Counted from the first letter of the stretch, positions 8,636 to 17,728 are shown. The stretch: DNA of 64,000 bases from Agrobacterium vitis (GCF_013426735.1 NZ_AP023272.1:124001-188000); one strand, 5' to 3'. The notes: a model not told the origin generated them from the letters alone. Numbers and translations: made by a program.

Positions 8636-9235
8636 TAAATCAATCTCCTTTTTTCCGTTCCATGCGCCCGAAACGTGTGGAGCGGAGATGCCAATGTAAA
8701 ATAAAAAAAATTTGAATTTTCTAACTCTTGAAATTTAACACGCAAAAATTGAAATGCCGAATAATTATTTTAATTCATATAAAAATCGCTTCAACCCGCG
8801 TCCCGTCGGCGCTTTGGTGCGACATCAGCCGCCTCGAGAAATCATGCAATTCATTGTAAGTAAATAATTTTTCTATTATTAGACTGCGTTTCCCTGATGA
8901 CAGCTCGGCGTCAACAGGCAGGAGATCTTACCGCTGGCCTTAACAAATATCCGGCTCTTGGAACTCAAAACACGACCAACATAGTCAAAATAAAAAATGA
9001 ACGATAGCCTCCATGTCGTCAACAGATATTGAACAGTCTGTCAAACGTCACGGTAGTACCAAGGCCTGATAGCCCCAATCGGCATCAGCTCCTGCAAATG
9101 AAAAATGATGGGGACAGCTGCTTTAAGGAACGCCCATTGAAGAGAGACTGCCGGATTTCAGATCTCGGCACACCTTTATCCTCGAGAGATTTTCAAACCT
9201 CTCGAGGATAAAGATAGCATCGTCAACGCCTTCGC
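8636..9235. other. 600-base A/T-rich spacer with one strong hairpin
   Basis: No convincing gene was found on either strand. The part next to yceI (about 8690-8890) is much richer in A and T than the rest of the window and probably holds the yceI promoter. Near the aminopeptidase stop is a perfect 14-bp inverted repeat (9175-9188 with 9199-9212, 10-base loop). Confidence 0.6.
9175..9212 (-). terminator. possible terminator hairpin of the aminopeptidase gene
   Basis: A perfect 14-bp stem, TTTATCCTCGAGAG with its complement, begins 24 bases after the pepA stop. It lacks a clear U-tract beyond the stem in the minus direction, apart from bases inside the stem itself. It may end transcription or only protect the 3' end. 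Confidence 0.5.
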
Positions 9236-10624
9236 TTATTTGAGCGCGGCGATATAGCGGTAGAGGGCGCGAATTGCCTGCGCCTCACCACCAACGGGGC
9301 TATGGGGCCGCTCTTGCGGCGCCCAGCCGAAAATGTCGAAATGCGCCCAGCTTGTCGTTCGGGTGACAAAGCGCTTCAGGAACAGGGCAGCGGTGATTGC
9401 CCCCGCCATGCCGCCCGCAGGTGCATTGGTCAGGTCGGCAATCTGCGAGCGGACCATTTTTTCGTAACCGGGGAAAAGCGGCAGGCGCCAGATCGGGTCG
9501 TCAGTTTCAAGGCTTGAATCGGTCAGCTCATAGGCAAGCGCATCGTCATTGGAGAAGAAGGCCGGCACATCCGGACCGAGCGCCACACGGGCAGCCCCCG
9601 TCAACGTCGCCATGTCGATCAGCAGGTCCGGTTCCTCTTCGTCGGCATAGGTCAGCGCATCGGCAAGGATCAACCGTCCCTCGGCATCGGTATTGTCGAT
9701 CTGAACGGTCAGGCCCTGACGACTTGTATAAATGTCACCAGGCCGGAACGCATTGCCGGCTATGGAATTTTCCACGGCAGGCACGATGACGCGCAGATCC
9801 ACTTTCAGCTTGGCATCCATGATCATCAGAGCAAGGCCCAGCACATTGGCCGCACCGCCCATGTCCTTCTTCATCAGCAACATCGATGAAGACGGCTTGA
9901 TATCCAGCCCGCCGGTATCGAAACAAACGCCCTTGCCGACCAGGGTGATCTTCTTGTGGCCCTTCTTGCCCCAGCGCATTTCGAGAAGCCGCGGCGCCTG
10001 GGCGCTGGCCCGGCCCACGGTGTGAACCAGAGGAAAATTCCGGTGCAGCAGTTCATCGCCAATCACCACGCTGACCTCTGCCTTATAATGGTCGGCCAGC
10101 GCCCGGAAGGCTTTTTCCAGATCTGCCGGTCCCATGTCATTGGTGGGCGTGTTGATCAGGTCGCGAGCCAGGAAAACGCCGGCCAGCTGGCGGGCAATGT
10201 CGCTGGCATCCGCATCCTGAGGCATCAGCAATTTGGGATGATCCGAGCGGTCGGCCTTATAGCGCTCGAAACGATAGCTGCCCAGACCATAGCCCAGAAC
10301 CAACCGGTTGGCGGTCAATGGCGCGGTCTCGATATGCCAGTCGCCAGCTGGCAATGCCCGCGCCAGCTTGCCCGCCAGAAACGGATTTTCTCCTGGCGCA
10401 CCGCCAAGACCAAAGAGCGCCCCGCCCAATTGCCCATCGCTGGTGGGGATCAACAGCAGCGAACCCACATCCGCCTTGTAGCCTGCCTTCTTCGCCCAAT
10501 CGAGTGCAACAGGATCAATCGCGCCGGTTTCGATATGGGCGGGCGTCACCGCGAAAATCGGCAGGGATTTACCACCCTTGGTCAGAAACGGGGTGGGTCT
10601 TTCAATATATTGATAGGGTGCCAT
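9236..10624 (-). CDS. leucyl aminopeptidase family protein (M17)
   Basis: A 462-residue M17 metallo-aminopeptidase that removes N-terminal residues from peptides in the cytosol. The signature NTDAEGRLILADAL, which supplies Asp and Glu ligands of the two-metal site, is intact, as is GKGVCFDTGGLDIKPSSSM with the Lys and Asp residues. The N-terminal domain is shorter and different from E. coli PepA, as in the alphaproteobacterial PepB-like group. It is divergent from the TadD-like gene, with 274 bases between the starts. The hairpin after the stop suggests a single-gene unit. Confidence 0.93.
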   Translation of the reverse strand: MAPYQYIERPTPFLTKGGKSLPIFAVTPAHIETGAIDPVALDWAKKAGYKADVGSLLLIPTSDGQLGGALFGLGGAPGENPFLAGKLARALPAGDWHIETAPLTANRLVLGYGLGSYRFERYKADRSDHPKLLMPQDADASDIARQLAGVFLARDLINTPTNDMGPADLEKAFRALADHYKAEVSVVIGDELLHRNFPLVHTVGRASAQAPRLLEMRWGKKGHKKITLVGKGVCFDTGGLDIKPSSSMLLMKKDMGGAANVLGLALMIMDAKLKVDLRVIVPAVENSIAGNAFRPGDIYTSRQGLTVQIDNTDAEGRLILADALTYADEEEPDLLIDMATLTGAARVALGPDVPAFFSNDDALAYELTDSSLETDDPIWRLPLFPGYEKMVRSQIADLTNAPAGGMAGAITAALFLKRFVTRTTSWAHFDIFGWAPQERPHSPVGGEAQAIRALYRYIAALK

Positions 10625-10898
10625 GATTGCCCTTTTGCTGCTCCATCACTTCCCGGTCAGCTTTACCGCAAAATTCCTTAGAATCGGTTCCTACGTGAAG
10701 GTTTTATCTTTCAAGAGGACCGGGCTCGAATTTTCTCGAAAATTTATGGCTGACGAAAATGTCAAACGCCGGGCGTTCTCGCAGACCAAAGGCATTTTAA
10801 CATTCCATTAGGGTTAACAGATTATTGCTTTTCCATGGTTGCAGGGCTGATGACGGTGATTCGTCTGCCTGTGAATTCAGGGCTATGGGGATAGAGTG

Positions 10899-11798
10899 AT
10901 GGCTGTTTGGCGTTCATCCATTCAGATTTGCGCGGCACTGCCCGCTCTTTCGGTGTTGGCACTGGCGCTGGCGCTAACGGGCTGCGCCACCACCTCCAAT
11001 ACCGACAAAATGTCGACCGGCTCGATCCCGAGCATGACCAAGCCCGTTGATCAGATGACGCCGGGCGAAATCGCCATGGCCACGGACAGCATGGGCCGGG
11101 CCTATGAGAAAAATCGCAAGAACGCACAGGTTGGCGTGGCCTATGCCAATCTGTTGCAGATGGGCGGCCGCGCGCCGCAGGCTTTGTCTGTCATGCAGCA
11201 GGTGGTGATCGCCAATCCAAATGACCGCCAAGTGCTTGCCGCCTATGGCAAGGCGCAGGCCGCTGCCGGCCAGCTGGAACAGGCCTTGACGACGATTGGC
11301 CGTGCCCAGACCCCGGATCGGCCCGATTGGCGGCTTTATTCGGCCCAGGGCGCGGTTCTCGACCAGCTCGGACGCACCCAGGAGGCGCGTGCCGCCTATC
11401 AGCAGGCCTTGCAGATCCAGCCCAACGAGCCTTCGATCCTGTCCAATATGGGCATGTCCTATCTGCTTGGCGGCGACCTGAAAACCGCTGAAACCTACCT
11501 GCGCAGCGCGTCCCAGCAACCGGGTGCCGATAGCCGGGTTCGCCAGAACCTGGCCCTTGTCGTCGGCCTTCAAGGCCGCTTCGACGAGGCCGACCGGATT
11601 GCCAGAGCCGAACTTTCCCCCGATCAGGCTGAGGCGAATGTCGCCTATTTGCGCACCATGTTGAACCAGCAGAACACCTGGAAACAATTGGCGTCCAAGG
11701 ATACAGCTCAGAATCCCGTCAGGAAACCTGCCCAGACCCCTGCTAAGGATCAGACGCCCGTCAAGGATACGAGCCTGGCGGCAACCCCTCTTCGGTAA
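10899..11798 (+). CDS. tadD: TPR lipoprotein, TadD-like pilus assembly factor
   Basis: A 299-residue lipoprotein. The signal sequence ends in a lipobox-like LALTGCATT, followed by the tract MSTGSIPS. Then come tetratricopeptide repeats (VGVAYANLLQMGGRAPQAL, LGRTQEARAAYQQALQIQP, LLGGDLKTAETYLRSA), and a Lys/Pro/Thr-rich tail repeats KTPAQ/KDQTPVKD-like words. TadD proteins help the secretin of Flp pili to assemble. This copy lies 44 kb from the cpa cluster. Its post-lipobox MSTGSIP is also found in CpaD of this window. The ATG at 10899 is preferred to the GTG one codon earlier. Confidence 0.82.
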   Translation: MAVWRSSIQICAALPALSVLALALALTGCATTSNTDKMSTGSIPSMTKPVDQMTPGEIAMATDSMGRAYEKNRKNAQVGVAYANLLQMGGRAPQALSVMQQVVIANPNDRQVLAAYGKAQAAAGQLEQALTTIGRAQTPDRPDWRLYSAQGAVLDQLGRTQEARAAYQQALQIQPNEPSILSNMGMSYLLGGDLKTAETYLRSASQQPGADSRVRQNLALVVGLQGRFDEADRIARAELSPDQAEANVAYLRTMLNQQNTWKQLASKDTAQNPVRKPAQTPAKDQTPVKDTSLAATPLR

Positions 11799-11804
11799 AA
11801 GGCG

Positions 11805-12434
11805 TCAGGGCCGCGCGCCCTCGAACACAAGGCGAAGTCCAAGTCCACCCAGAACCAAAGCGGCCAGACGATCCAGCGGTTTCTTGGCTGAGAGATAGAC
11901 GCGCCGGGGTATTGGCGCGGAAAAGACCAGCGCCACCAGCGCATACCAACCCGCCTCTACCAAAAAGACCACGCCTGGCAGCATGATGAACAGCAGGCTA
12001 TCGGGCCGAGGCGGCAGAAGAGCCGCGAAAATACTGGCATAGACAATCGCGGTTTTTGGATTGCTGACCTGTGTTAAAAAGGCACTGAGATAAATCCTGC
12101 TGAAAGATTTTGGCGCAATAGCGGCCTGATCCAGATTGACCGGTTGGGCGGCACTACGCCAGAGTTTCCATGCGATATAAGCGAGATAGAGGCCACCCGC
12201 CACCTGCAAAACCCTATGAAGCCAGGCAAGCTGGGTTATCAGCGCAGCCAATCCGGCCAGGGCCAGAACGGCGAAGATCAACCCGCCGGTCCCCATGCCG
12301 ATCGCCGTTACCAAACCGGCGGCTCTGGAGCGGGTCATGGATGTGTGGCTGACCAAAAGAAAACTTGGACCGGGACTGGCCGCGCCGATCAACAAGGCGA
12401 AGGCTATGGCAAATAAAGGGGCAAACATCGTCAT
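11805..12434 (-). CDS. LysE family amino-acid/metabolite exporter
   Basis: A 209-residue inner-membrane protein with about six hydrophobic segments. The N-terminal family motif GAASPGPSFLLVSHTSMTRS and the later FLTQVSNPKTAIVYASIF are both diagnostic of the LysE/RhtB exporters. The substrate cannot be assigned. The start at 12434 has GGAG 7 bases upstream; the longer frame adds 45 residues without hydrophobic character. The stop faces the TadD-like gene 6 bases away. It is 204 bases downstream of phnN and on the same strand, but probably has its own promoter. Confidence 0.87.
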   Translation of the reverse strand: MTMFAPLFAIAFALLIGAASPGPSFLLVSHTSMTRSRAAGLVTAIGMGTGGLIFAVLALAGLAALITQLAWLHRVLQVAGGLYLAYIAWKLWRSAAQPVNLDQAAIAPKSFSRIYLSAFLTQVSNPKTAIVYASIFAALLPPRPDSLLFIMLPGVVFLVEAGWYALVALVFSAPIPRRVYLSAKKPLDRLAALVLGGLGLRLVFEGARP

Positions 12435-12638
12435 GCGGCATCTCCATAGTGAAAGGAAATTGCCCAGGCGCGCGGCGCGGATGATCCGCTGACCGCTCAT
12501 TTTCAAAGAGATGAGCGCCACGCTTCCCGATGGTGATCCACCTTCAAGAGCACAAGACAGTTGCCGCAATCCTTTGCATTGGAATACTGCCGGCTATACT
12601 CTTATCGCCAGTAACGCGGATAAGTTGTTTAACACATG

Positions 12639-13262
12639 TTATAGCGCGGCTTCAATCGTCTCGATGAAACGCCTGCCCGCCTCCTCCAGCAGGCCGGAAT
12701 TGTCGATGGTCACGACAGGGTAGTCGCCGCGAATGTCAGGCGGGCTGCGTTGAAGCCGTTGCAGAATGTCCTCGCGGCTTTCACGGCCCCTCGCTTCCAG
12801 CCGGTCGGCCAGAACCTCGGGACGGGCGGTGACATTCACCACCAGCATTCGCGGAAAGACCTGTGCAAACCGGGGAAGTACCGAGCGTGAGCCGTTGGCG
12901 ATCACCACACTGCCATTCGATAACCAGCGATGCACATTTTCAGGAATGCCATAGCTTAGACCATGCGCATCCCAGTCAACAGCAAAACGGCCAGCCGCCT
13001 TGAGATCATCGAACTCGGAAGGACTGGCCGGGCGATGATCCTCCCCGCCCGCATCGGCGGCCCGGGTAATGACCCGCTGGACGAAATGCACAGCGCAGCG
13101 CTCAGCGTCAGTCTGTCCGATAAAATACCGCTTGGCATAGGCAATCAGACTATCCTTGCCCGCCCCGCTTGGGCCGACCACGACGATCATCCGGCCCTTA
13201 TCCTCGGCCTTGGCGTCCGAATGATCAGGCCCGTTATCAGGCATGGCGGAATGCGGCACCAT
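12639..13262 (-). CDS. phnN: ribose 1,5-bisphosphate phosphokinase
   Basis: A 207-residue nucleoside-monophosphate-kinase-like enzyme that makes PRPP from ribose 1,5-bisphosphate and ATP, the last step of the C-P lyase route. The P-loop is VVGPSGAGKDSLI, and the guanylate-kinase-like middle (WDAHGLSYGIP, VIANGSRSVLP, RPEVLADRLEARGRE) is typical of PhnN. It follows phnM with a one-base stop/start overlap, so it is translationally coupled. About 20 extra N-terminal residues precede the P-loop strand; a later start is possible. Confidence 0.93.
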   Translation of the reverse strand: MVPHSAMPDNGPDHSDAKAEDKGRMIVVVGPSGAGKDSLIAYAKRYFIGQTDAERCAVHFVQRVITRAADAGGEDHRPASPSEFDDLKAAGRFAVDWDAHGLSYGIPENVHRWLSNGSVVIANGSRSVLPRFAQVFPRMLVVNVTARPEVLADRLEARGRESREDILQRLQRSPPDIRGDYPVVTIDNSGLLEEAGRRFIETIEAAL

Positions 13263-14413
13263 CACGCCACCCTTCTGCCCTGGCGCCAGACAGAGCGCAC
13301 CACAGGCACGCCACCGTGATTTTCGCTGTAGCGGACGCGCACCAGATCGGCGCGCAGGCCAGGGGCAATCCGGCCCCGGTCTTCCAGCCCAACAGTGCGG
13401 GCCGGTGTCGAGGTCACCATGGCCAATGCCTGCGGCAGGCTGATCACCTCATAGCGATGGGCGAGCACGAAAGGCGCGTGCAGCAGGCTGAGCGGGATAT
13501 AATCGGAAGACAGCACGTCGAGCACGCCGCGCTCGGCCAGATCGGTGGCGGCGATATTGCCGGAATGGGAGCCGCCGCGCACCACGTTTGGCGCGCCCAT
13601 CAGCACGCTCATCCCCGCCTGATGCGAGGCATCGGCGGCCTCAAGACTGGTCGGAAACTCGGCCAGACGCACGCCATGGCCCTTGGCCTCTTCCACATGG
13701 GCAAGCGTTGCATCGTCATGGCTGGCAACGGTAATGCCGCGCACGGCGCAGATGCGGGCCAGCGTATCCCGGTGCTGGGCAGAATAGGCCGCCGATGCCT
13801 CTAGCCGCTTTTCAACGAAGCGAGCGAAGGCTTCCTCGCTCAAACCCTTCTTGGTTTTATAATAGAGCGTATACTGGTCCATGGTCTGGAACTGCCGCTG
13901 GCCCGGGGAGTGGTCCATCAGCGACACCAGCCGCACATGCGGGTCCTGCTCGAAATCGGCGAAATGGTCGAGAACATTGTCGGATGCGACTTCACAGCGC
14001 AGATGCAGCAGGTGCTCGGCGCGGAGACGGTCATCCTTTTCGGCGGCCTGGATGGCGTCGGCCATATCGCGCATTTCACCTTTCTCAAACCCGCCATCCT
14101 CGTCCGACCCCATCCGCAGACAATCGAACACGGTGGTAATGCCTGAGGTGACGACCTGCGCATCATGGGCCTGAATGGCTGCCGTCTTGTTCCAGCGCAC
14201 ACCGGGACGCGGCGAATAATGCGATTCCAGATGATCGGTATGCAGTTCGACCAGCCCGGGGATCAGATAATCGCCGCCGAAATCCTCGCCGATGCGGCTG
14301 TTGCCTTCTGAAATTTCGGCAATCAGGCCATCGCGAATGACCACAGCGCCCTTCAGAAGCAGCCCACTTTCCAGCACCACAGTCGCATTGGACAGCACGG
14401 TTTCATTCGACAT
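13262..14413 (-). CDS. phnM: alpha-D-ribose 1-methylphosphonate 5-triphosphate diphosphatase
   Basis: A 383-residue zinc amidohydrolase-fold enzyme. It removes pyrophosphate from ribose 1-alkylphosphonate 5-triphosphate, giving the substrate of PhnJ. The metal motif LVELHTDHLESH is near residue 55. DHSPGQRQF, SHDDATLAH and SSDYIPLSLLHAPF follow in the order expected for PhnM. The start ATG overlaps the stop of the DUF1045 gene by one base, and AGGA lies 8 bases before it. It is part of the minus-strand phn operon. Confidence 0.96.
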   Translation of the reverse strand: MSNETVLSNATVVLESGLLLKGAVVIRDGLIAEISEGNSRIGEDFGGDYLIPGLVELHTDHLESHYSPRPGVRWNKTAAIQAHDAQVVTSGITTVFDCLRMGSDEDGGFEKGEMRDMADAIQAAEKDDRLRAEHLLHLRCEVASDNVLDHFADFEQDPHVRLVSLMDHSPGQRQFQTMDQYTLYYKTKKGLSEEAFARFVEKRLEASAAYSAQHRDTLARICAVRGITVASHDDATLAHVEEAKGHGVRLAEFPTSLEAADASHQAGMSVLMGAPNVVRGGSHSGNIAATDLAERGVLDVLSSDYIPLSLLHAPFVLAHRYEVISLPQALAMVTSTPARTVGLEDRGRIAPGLRADLVRVRYSENHGGVPVVRSVWRQGRRVA

Positions 14414-15114
14414 CACAGACTTCCTTCAGCCCCGGCAAGGGGCAACCAGCGGTGAACGGTAAAGGGCGCATTGCGGCTCGGCTCGACAAACAGGCCAAGC
14501 CCGCCAATCAGCAGCGCCCGGTTGGTAAAATCAGCAAACCGGCTCTCCAGCACAGCGCGCATCGCATCGCTGCGCTCGGCATCAACAGGTCCGGTCAAGG
14601 TCATGTGAAACCGGAATTCCTCCATGACATAGGGATAGCCCCAGGTGTCCAGCAGCACACGTTTGCGCTCGGACAGCTTTTCAGGCTTGCGCCTGATAAT
14701 ATCGGCCTCGCTCAAGGGCGCGCGAAACGGCTCGAAAACCTCGACAACCGAGGCGGCAAAATCCTGCAAGGGTTGATGGACAGCGTCGGGAACTACAGCA
14801 AAGAACGGCCCGAGCTGATTGACCACGACCTTCGGGATCTCAAAGGCGGGCGTCGCCTTGCAAAAGCGGGAAAACATCTCCAGCAGCGCAGCTTCGCTCT
14901 CTCCCTCTTTTAGGGAAAACGGCGCTTTCAGCGTGGCATGAAAGCCGTAGCGACGCGGATCGGCGGTCAGGGCGGTGATCTCATCGTCTGAAAACCCTTC
15001 CACCGGCTGCCGGTCAAGATCCGCGCCGGTGAAGGCATCGCGGCCAAGCCAAAGTGCGGCGGCAAGAGACAAGGGATCGTCTTTGGGCGGTGTAAAATAA
15101 AGGGCGTAACGCAC
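14413..15114 (-). CDS. DUF1045 phosphonate-operon protein, 2H phosphoesterase-like
   Basis: A 233-residue protein of the TIGR03223/DUF1045 type, found beside C-P lyase genes in many alphaproteobacteria and without an assigned role. Two His-x-Thr motifs, FHATLKAPF near residue 60 and FHMTLTGPV near 175, are spaced as in the 2H phosphoesterase superfamily (LigT/CPDase), which opens cyclic phosphates, including ADP-ribose 1'',2''-cyclic phosphate. The start is a GTG with AGGA five bases upstream. It lies between phnE and phnM. No phnP is seen in the window, so this protein may open the PhnJ product; that is inference. Confidence 0.85.
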   Translation of the reverse strand: MRYALYFTPPKDDPLSLAAALWLGRDAFTGADLDRQPVEGFSDDEITALTADPRRYGFHATLKAPFSLKEGESEAALLEMFSRFCKATPAFEIPKVVVNQLGPFFAVVPDAVHQPLQDFAASVVEVFEPFRAPLSEADIIRRKPEKLSERKRVLLDTWGYPYVMEEFRFHMTLTGPVDAERSDAMRAVLESRFADFTNRALLIGGLGLFVEPSRNAPFTVHRWLPLAGAEGSL

Positions 15115-15226
15115 AGCAATCCTATCCCGGGAATCAGCTTGGAAGAGCCTGTATCTGACCCTTCTCAAGCGATGGAAGCAAGCCTTGTCTGGCAGGTGGC
15201 GATGCCGAAACTGCACCAGAGGAAGA

Positions 15227-16726
15227 TCATTTTTGCGCGCCGATCAGTTTTGAGCGCAGCAGGTTGGACACCGCATCGAAGATAAACACCACCAGCAAGA
15301 TCAACAGCACCATATAACAGACATTTTCCCAATTCTGGTTGGTGCGCATCGCTTCCCAAAGCTTCAGGCCAATGCCACCCGCCCCGACCGCGCCGATAAT
15401 GGTGGCCGAGCGGGTGTTGGATTCCCAGAAATACAAAGCCTGCGATGCAAAGACCGGCAAAACCTGCGGCAACACGCCGAAGCGCTGCACGGCGAGCGGC
15501 GAAGCGCCAACCGATTTCACCCCTTCGCGCTGCTTGTCGTCGATATTTTCAAGCGCTTCGGAATAGAGCTTGCCGAGCGTGCCTGTGTCGGTGAAGAAAA
15601 TCGCCGAGATCCCGGCCAGCGGTCCCGGCCCGAAGGCGCGGGTGAAAAACAGCGCCCAGATCAGCATATCCACCGAACGCAGGAAATCGAAGAACCGCTT
15701 GGTCAGATGGTTGACCGGACGGTTGCGGGTAATATTGCGCGCCGCGATGAAGGACAGCGGAAAAGCGATCAGCGAGGCGAACACCGTACCGACAAAGGCC
15801 ATGACGAGCGTTTGCGCCAGCTTGGTCCAGACATCCAGATGCTGCCAGGACGGATTGTAGAGAATGTCGTTCCAGGCCAGCGACAGGTTGGACCGGTCAG
15901 GATCGAGCCTTGGGCCGGTGGCGATCAAGCTGACCACGTCGGTTGCGGACCTGCTGAAAAACGCGGAATTGGTATCGAACAGGAAATTGGCCCAGCCGAA
16001 AAACCGGTTGCGTACCCTGACCCGGTCGGCGCTGATATCGGCCCAACCCTGGAGACCGAAATAGGCCATGACCCTACCGCCGCGTTCGCGTTGTTCGACC
16101 CAGGCTGGCAGCGTGCCATCGGCAAGCACGGTGCCGGCCTTGCGGTCAAGCATCAGGGTAACGCGCTCAGCGCCCCGGTTCAGCACCACGCTTTCGGGGC
16201 TGACCAGCAGCGATGCGCTGGAGCCGAGATTGACATCGGCCTCTCGGATCACCTGTTCCTGGCGGGTGACGGGTGCAGCTTGGGCCGCGACCGGCGCCTG
16301 TTGCGGGGCGGCTGCCATGAAATTGAAGCTCGAGGCTTTTGGCGCTGACGTCACTGGCGCGGGCGCATCGGCTACGCCACTCGTGCGGGTCATCATTTCT
16401 TTCTTCGTCACCAGCCAATCCGGGTTGGGGTTGGGACCAATCGGGTCGAAGCGCGAATAGGCGATGGAAATCGCCCCATCGGGGGCAATATTGATTTCCG
16501 GCCGGATCTCATAGGACACCCAGTCGGCCAGATAGTTTCCGGCAATGCCCCAGCTGGCGGTGGAGACCACTTTTCCAACCGCAAAGAACCACCAGGAAAA
16601 GGTGAAATACAGCGCGAGCAGGACAATGGTCAGCGGCACGCGGTAGCGCTGCCAAAAGCTGCGGCGGAAGATGTCTGGATGACGGGCGGCAATCAGGTCC
16701 ATTTGGGTGGCGTCGAGATGTGTCAT
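15227..16726 (-). CDS. phnE: phosphonate ABC transporter permease with long N-terminal insert
   Basis: A 499-residue permease, almost twice the usual PhnE length of about 270. Helix 1 (TIVLLALYFTFSWWFFA) is followed by about 240 residues outside the membrane. This insert has a low-complexity Ala/Pro/Gln stretch and a beta-rich segment (SPESVVLNRGAERVTLML). The standard transport core then begins at LAQTLVMAFVGTVFASLIAF. It includes the EAA-like loop EGVKSVGASPLAVQRFG and the conserved SNTRSATIIGAVGAGGIG. It starts 9 bases after the other phnE and surely pairs with it. Confidence 0.92.
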   Translation of the reverse strand: MTHLDATQMDLIAARHPDIFRRSFWQRYRVPLTIVLLALYFTFSWWFFAVGKVVSTASWGIAGNYLADWVSYEIRPEINIAPDGAISIAYSRFDPIGPNPNPDWLVTKKEMMTRTSGVADAPAPVTSAPKASSFNFMAAAPQQAPVAAQAAPVTRQEQVIREADVNLGSSASLLVSPESVVLNRGAERVTLMLDRKAGTVLADGTLPAWVEQRERGGRVMAYFGLQGWADISADRVRVRNRFFGWANFLFDTNSAFFSRSATDVVSLIATGPRLDPDRSNLSLAWNDILYNPSWQHLDVWTKLAQTLVMAFVGTVFASLIAFPLSFIAARNITRNRPVNHLTKRFFDFLRSVDMLIWALFFTRAFGPGPLAGISAIFFTDTGTLGKLYSEALENIDDKQREGVKSVGASPLAVQRFGVLPQVLPVFASQALYFWESNTRSATIIGAVGAGGIGLKLWEAMRTNQNWENVCYMVLLILLVVFIFDAVSNLLRSKLIGAQK

Positions 16727-16735
16727 GGCCGGACC

Positions 16736-17698
16736 TCAGGAAACAGCATGGAAGGCTTGCTCACCGACCAGTTTGCGGCGCAACCAGGCCGAAAACTGAT
16801 CGACGGCGATCACCGTCGTCAGCAGCAGGATGACGATGGCAACGGTTTTGGCCGCATGGCCCTGGCTGATCGACAGGCGCAAGGGTTCGCCAATGCCGCC
16901 GCCGCCGACCGCGCCGATAATCGTTGACGCGCGCACATTGATTTCCATGCGCAGCAGGGCATAGCTGATGAAATTCGGCATGACCTGCGGCACCATGCCG
17001 AACCACAGCCGCTCCAGCCAATTGCCACCAACGGCGCGCAGGCCTTCGTCCGGCTTCATATCGGCATTTTCCACCACCTCGAAAAACAGCTTGCCGAGTG
17101 CGCCGACCGTATGGACCGAAACCGCAATCATCGCCGGGATCGGGCCAATGGAGAGGATGGCGAGGAAAAACCCGGCCAGCACCACTTCCGGAAACGCCCT
17201 GAGCAATTCCATGAAGCGGCGCACTGGCCAGCGGATGAACCGGTTCGGCATCATGTTGCGGGCCGCCATGAAGGAAAAACAAAAGCCCAACATGCCGCCC
17301 AGCAGGGTCGAGACCAGCGCGATATTCAGCGTCTCGATCATCTTGTAGAAATATTCCGGGATATAAAGCGTCTGGGTGAGGTAGTAGCGCCCCTCCGGAT
17401 AATTGTATTTCAGGCTGCCATCATCATAGGGCGATGGCAGGTCGAACATCGCCCGCCAGATCTCATTGCCATCGCGGGGAATGAGCGTTTCGACGAAATC
17501 GAACAGATGTGGCAGACGGTCGAAAAACTTGCCCGAATTGGTATCATTGGCAAACCACAGCGACCCCGCCAGCGCCAGAAACAACACGGCAAGACCGGCT
17601 ACCGTGTAAAGGCGGCGGGTCTTGGCCAACGCATTCCAATGGCTCTCGATCACGCGCCCCTGTTCGCTCAGCAAGGACAATCTGGCGGTATGGCTCAT
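16736..17698 (-). CDS. phnE: phosphonate ABC transporter permease
   Basis: A 320-residue inner-membrane permease. After the first helix (VAGLAVLFLALAGSLWF) there is a periplasmic stretch with YNYPEGRYYLTQTLYIP. The transport core begins at MIETLNIALVSTLLGG and includes the EAA-like DEGLRAVGGNWLERLWFG and the conserved NVRASTIIGAVGGGGIG. It probably forms a heterodimer with the longer PhnE encoded just downstream, energised by PhnC and fed by PhnD. The ATG at 17698 has GGAAAG six bases ahead; a longer frame of 44 residues is not membrane-like. Confidence 0.93.
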   Translation of the reverse strand: MSHTARLSLLSEQGRVIESHWNALAKTRRLYTVAGLAVLFLALAGSLWFANDTNSGKFFDRLPHLFDFVETLIPRDGNEIWRAMFDLPSPYDDGSLKYNYPEGRYYLTQTLYIPEYFYKMIETLNIALVSTLLGGMLGFCFSFMAARNMMPNRFIRWPVRRFMELLRAFPEVVLAGFFLAILSIGPIPAMIAVSVHTVGALGKLFFEVVENADMKPDEGLRAVGGNWLERLWFGMVPQVMPNFISYALLRMEINVRASTIIGAVGGGGIGEPLRLSISQGHAAKTVAIVILLLTTVIAVDQFSAWLRRKLVGEQAFHAVS

Positions 17699-17728
17699 CT
17701 GGCACTTTCCAAAATGGACAAATGGGGA

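Noticed and set aside
11805..12434. LysE exporter as part of the phn operon
   Set aside because: Same strand, but a 204-base gap follows phnN while the phnE-phnN run is tightly spaced. No biochemical reason ties it to phosphonates.
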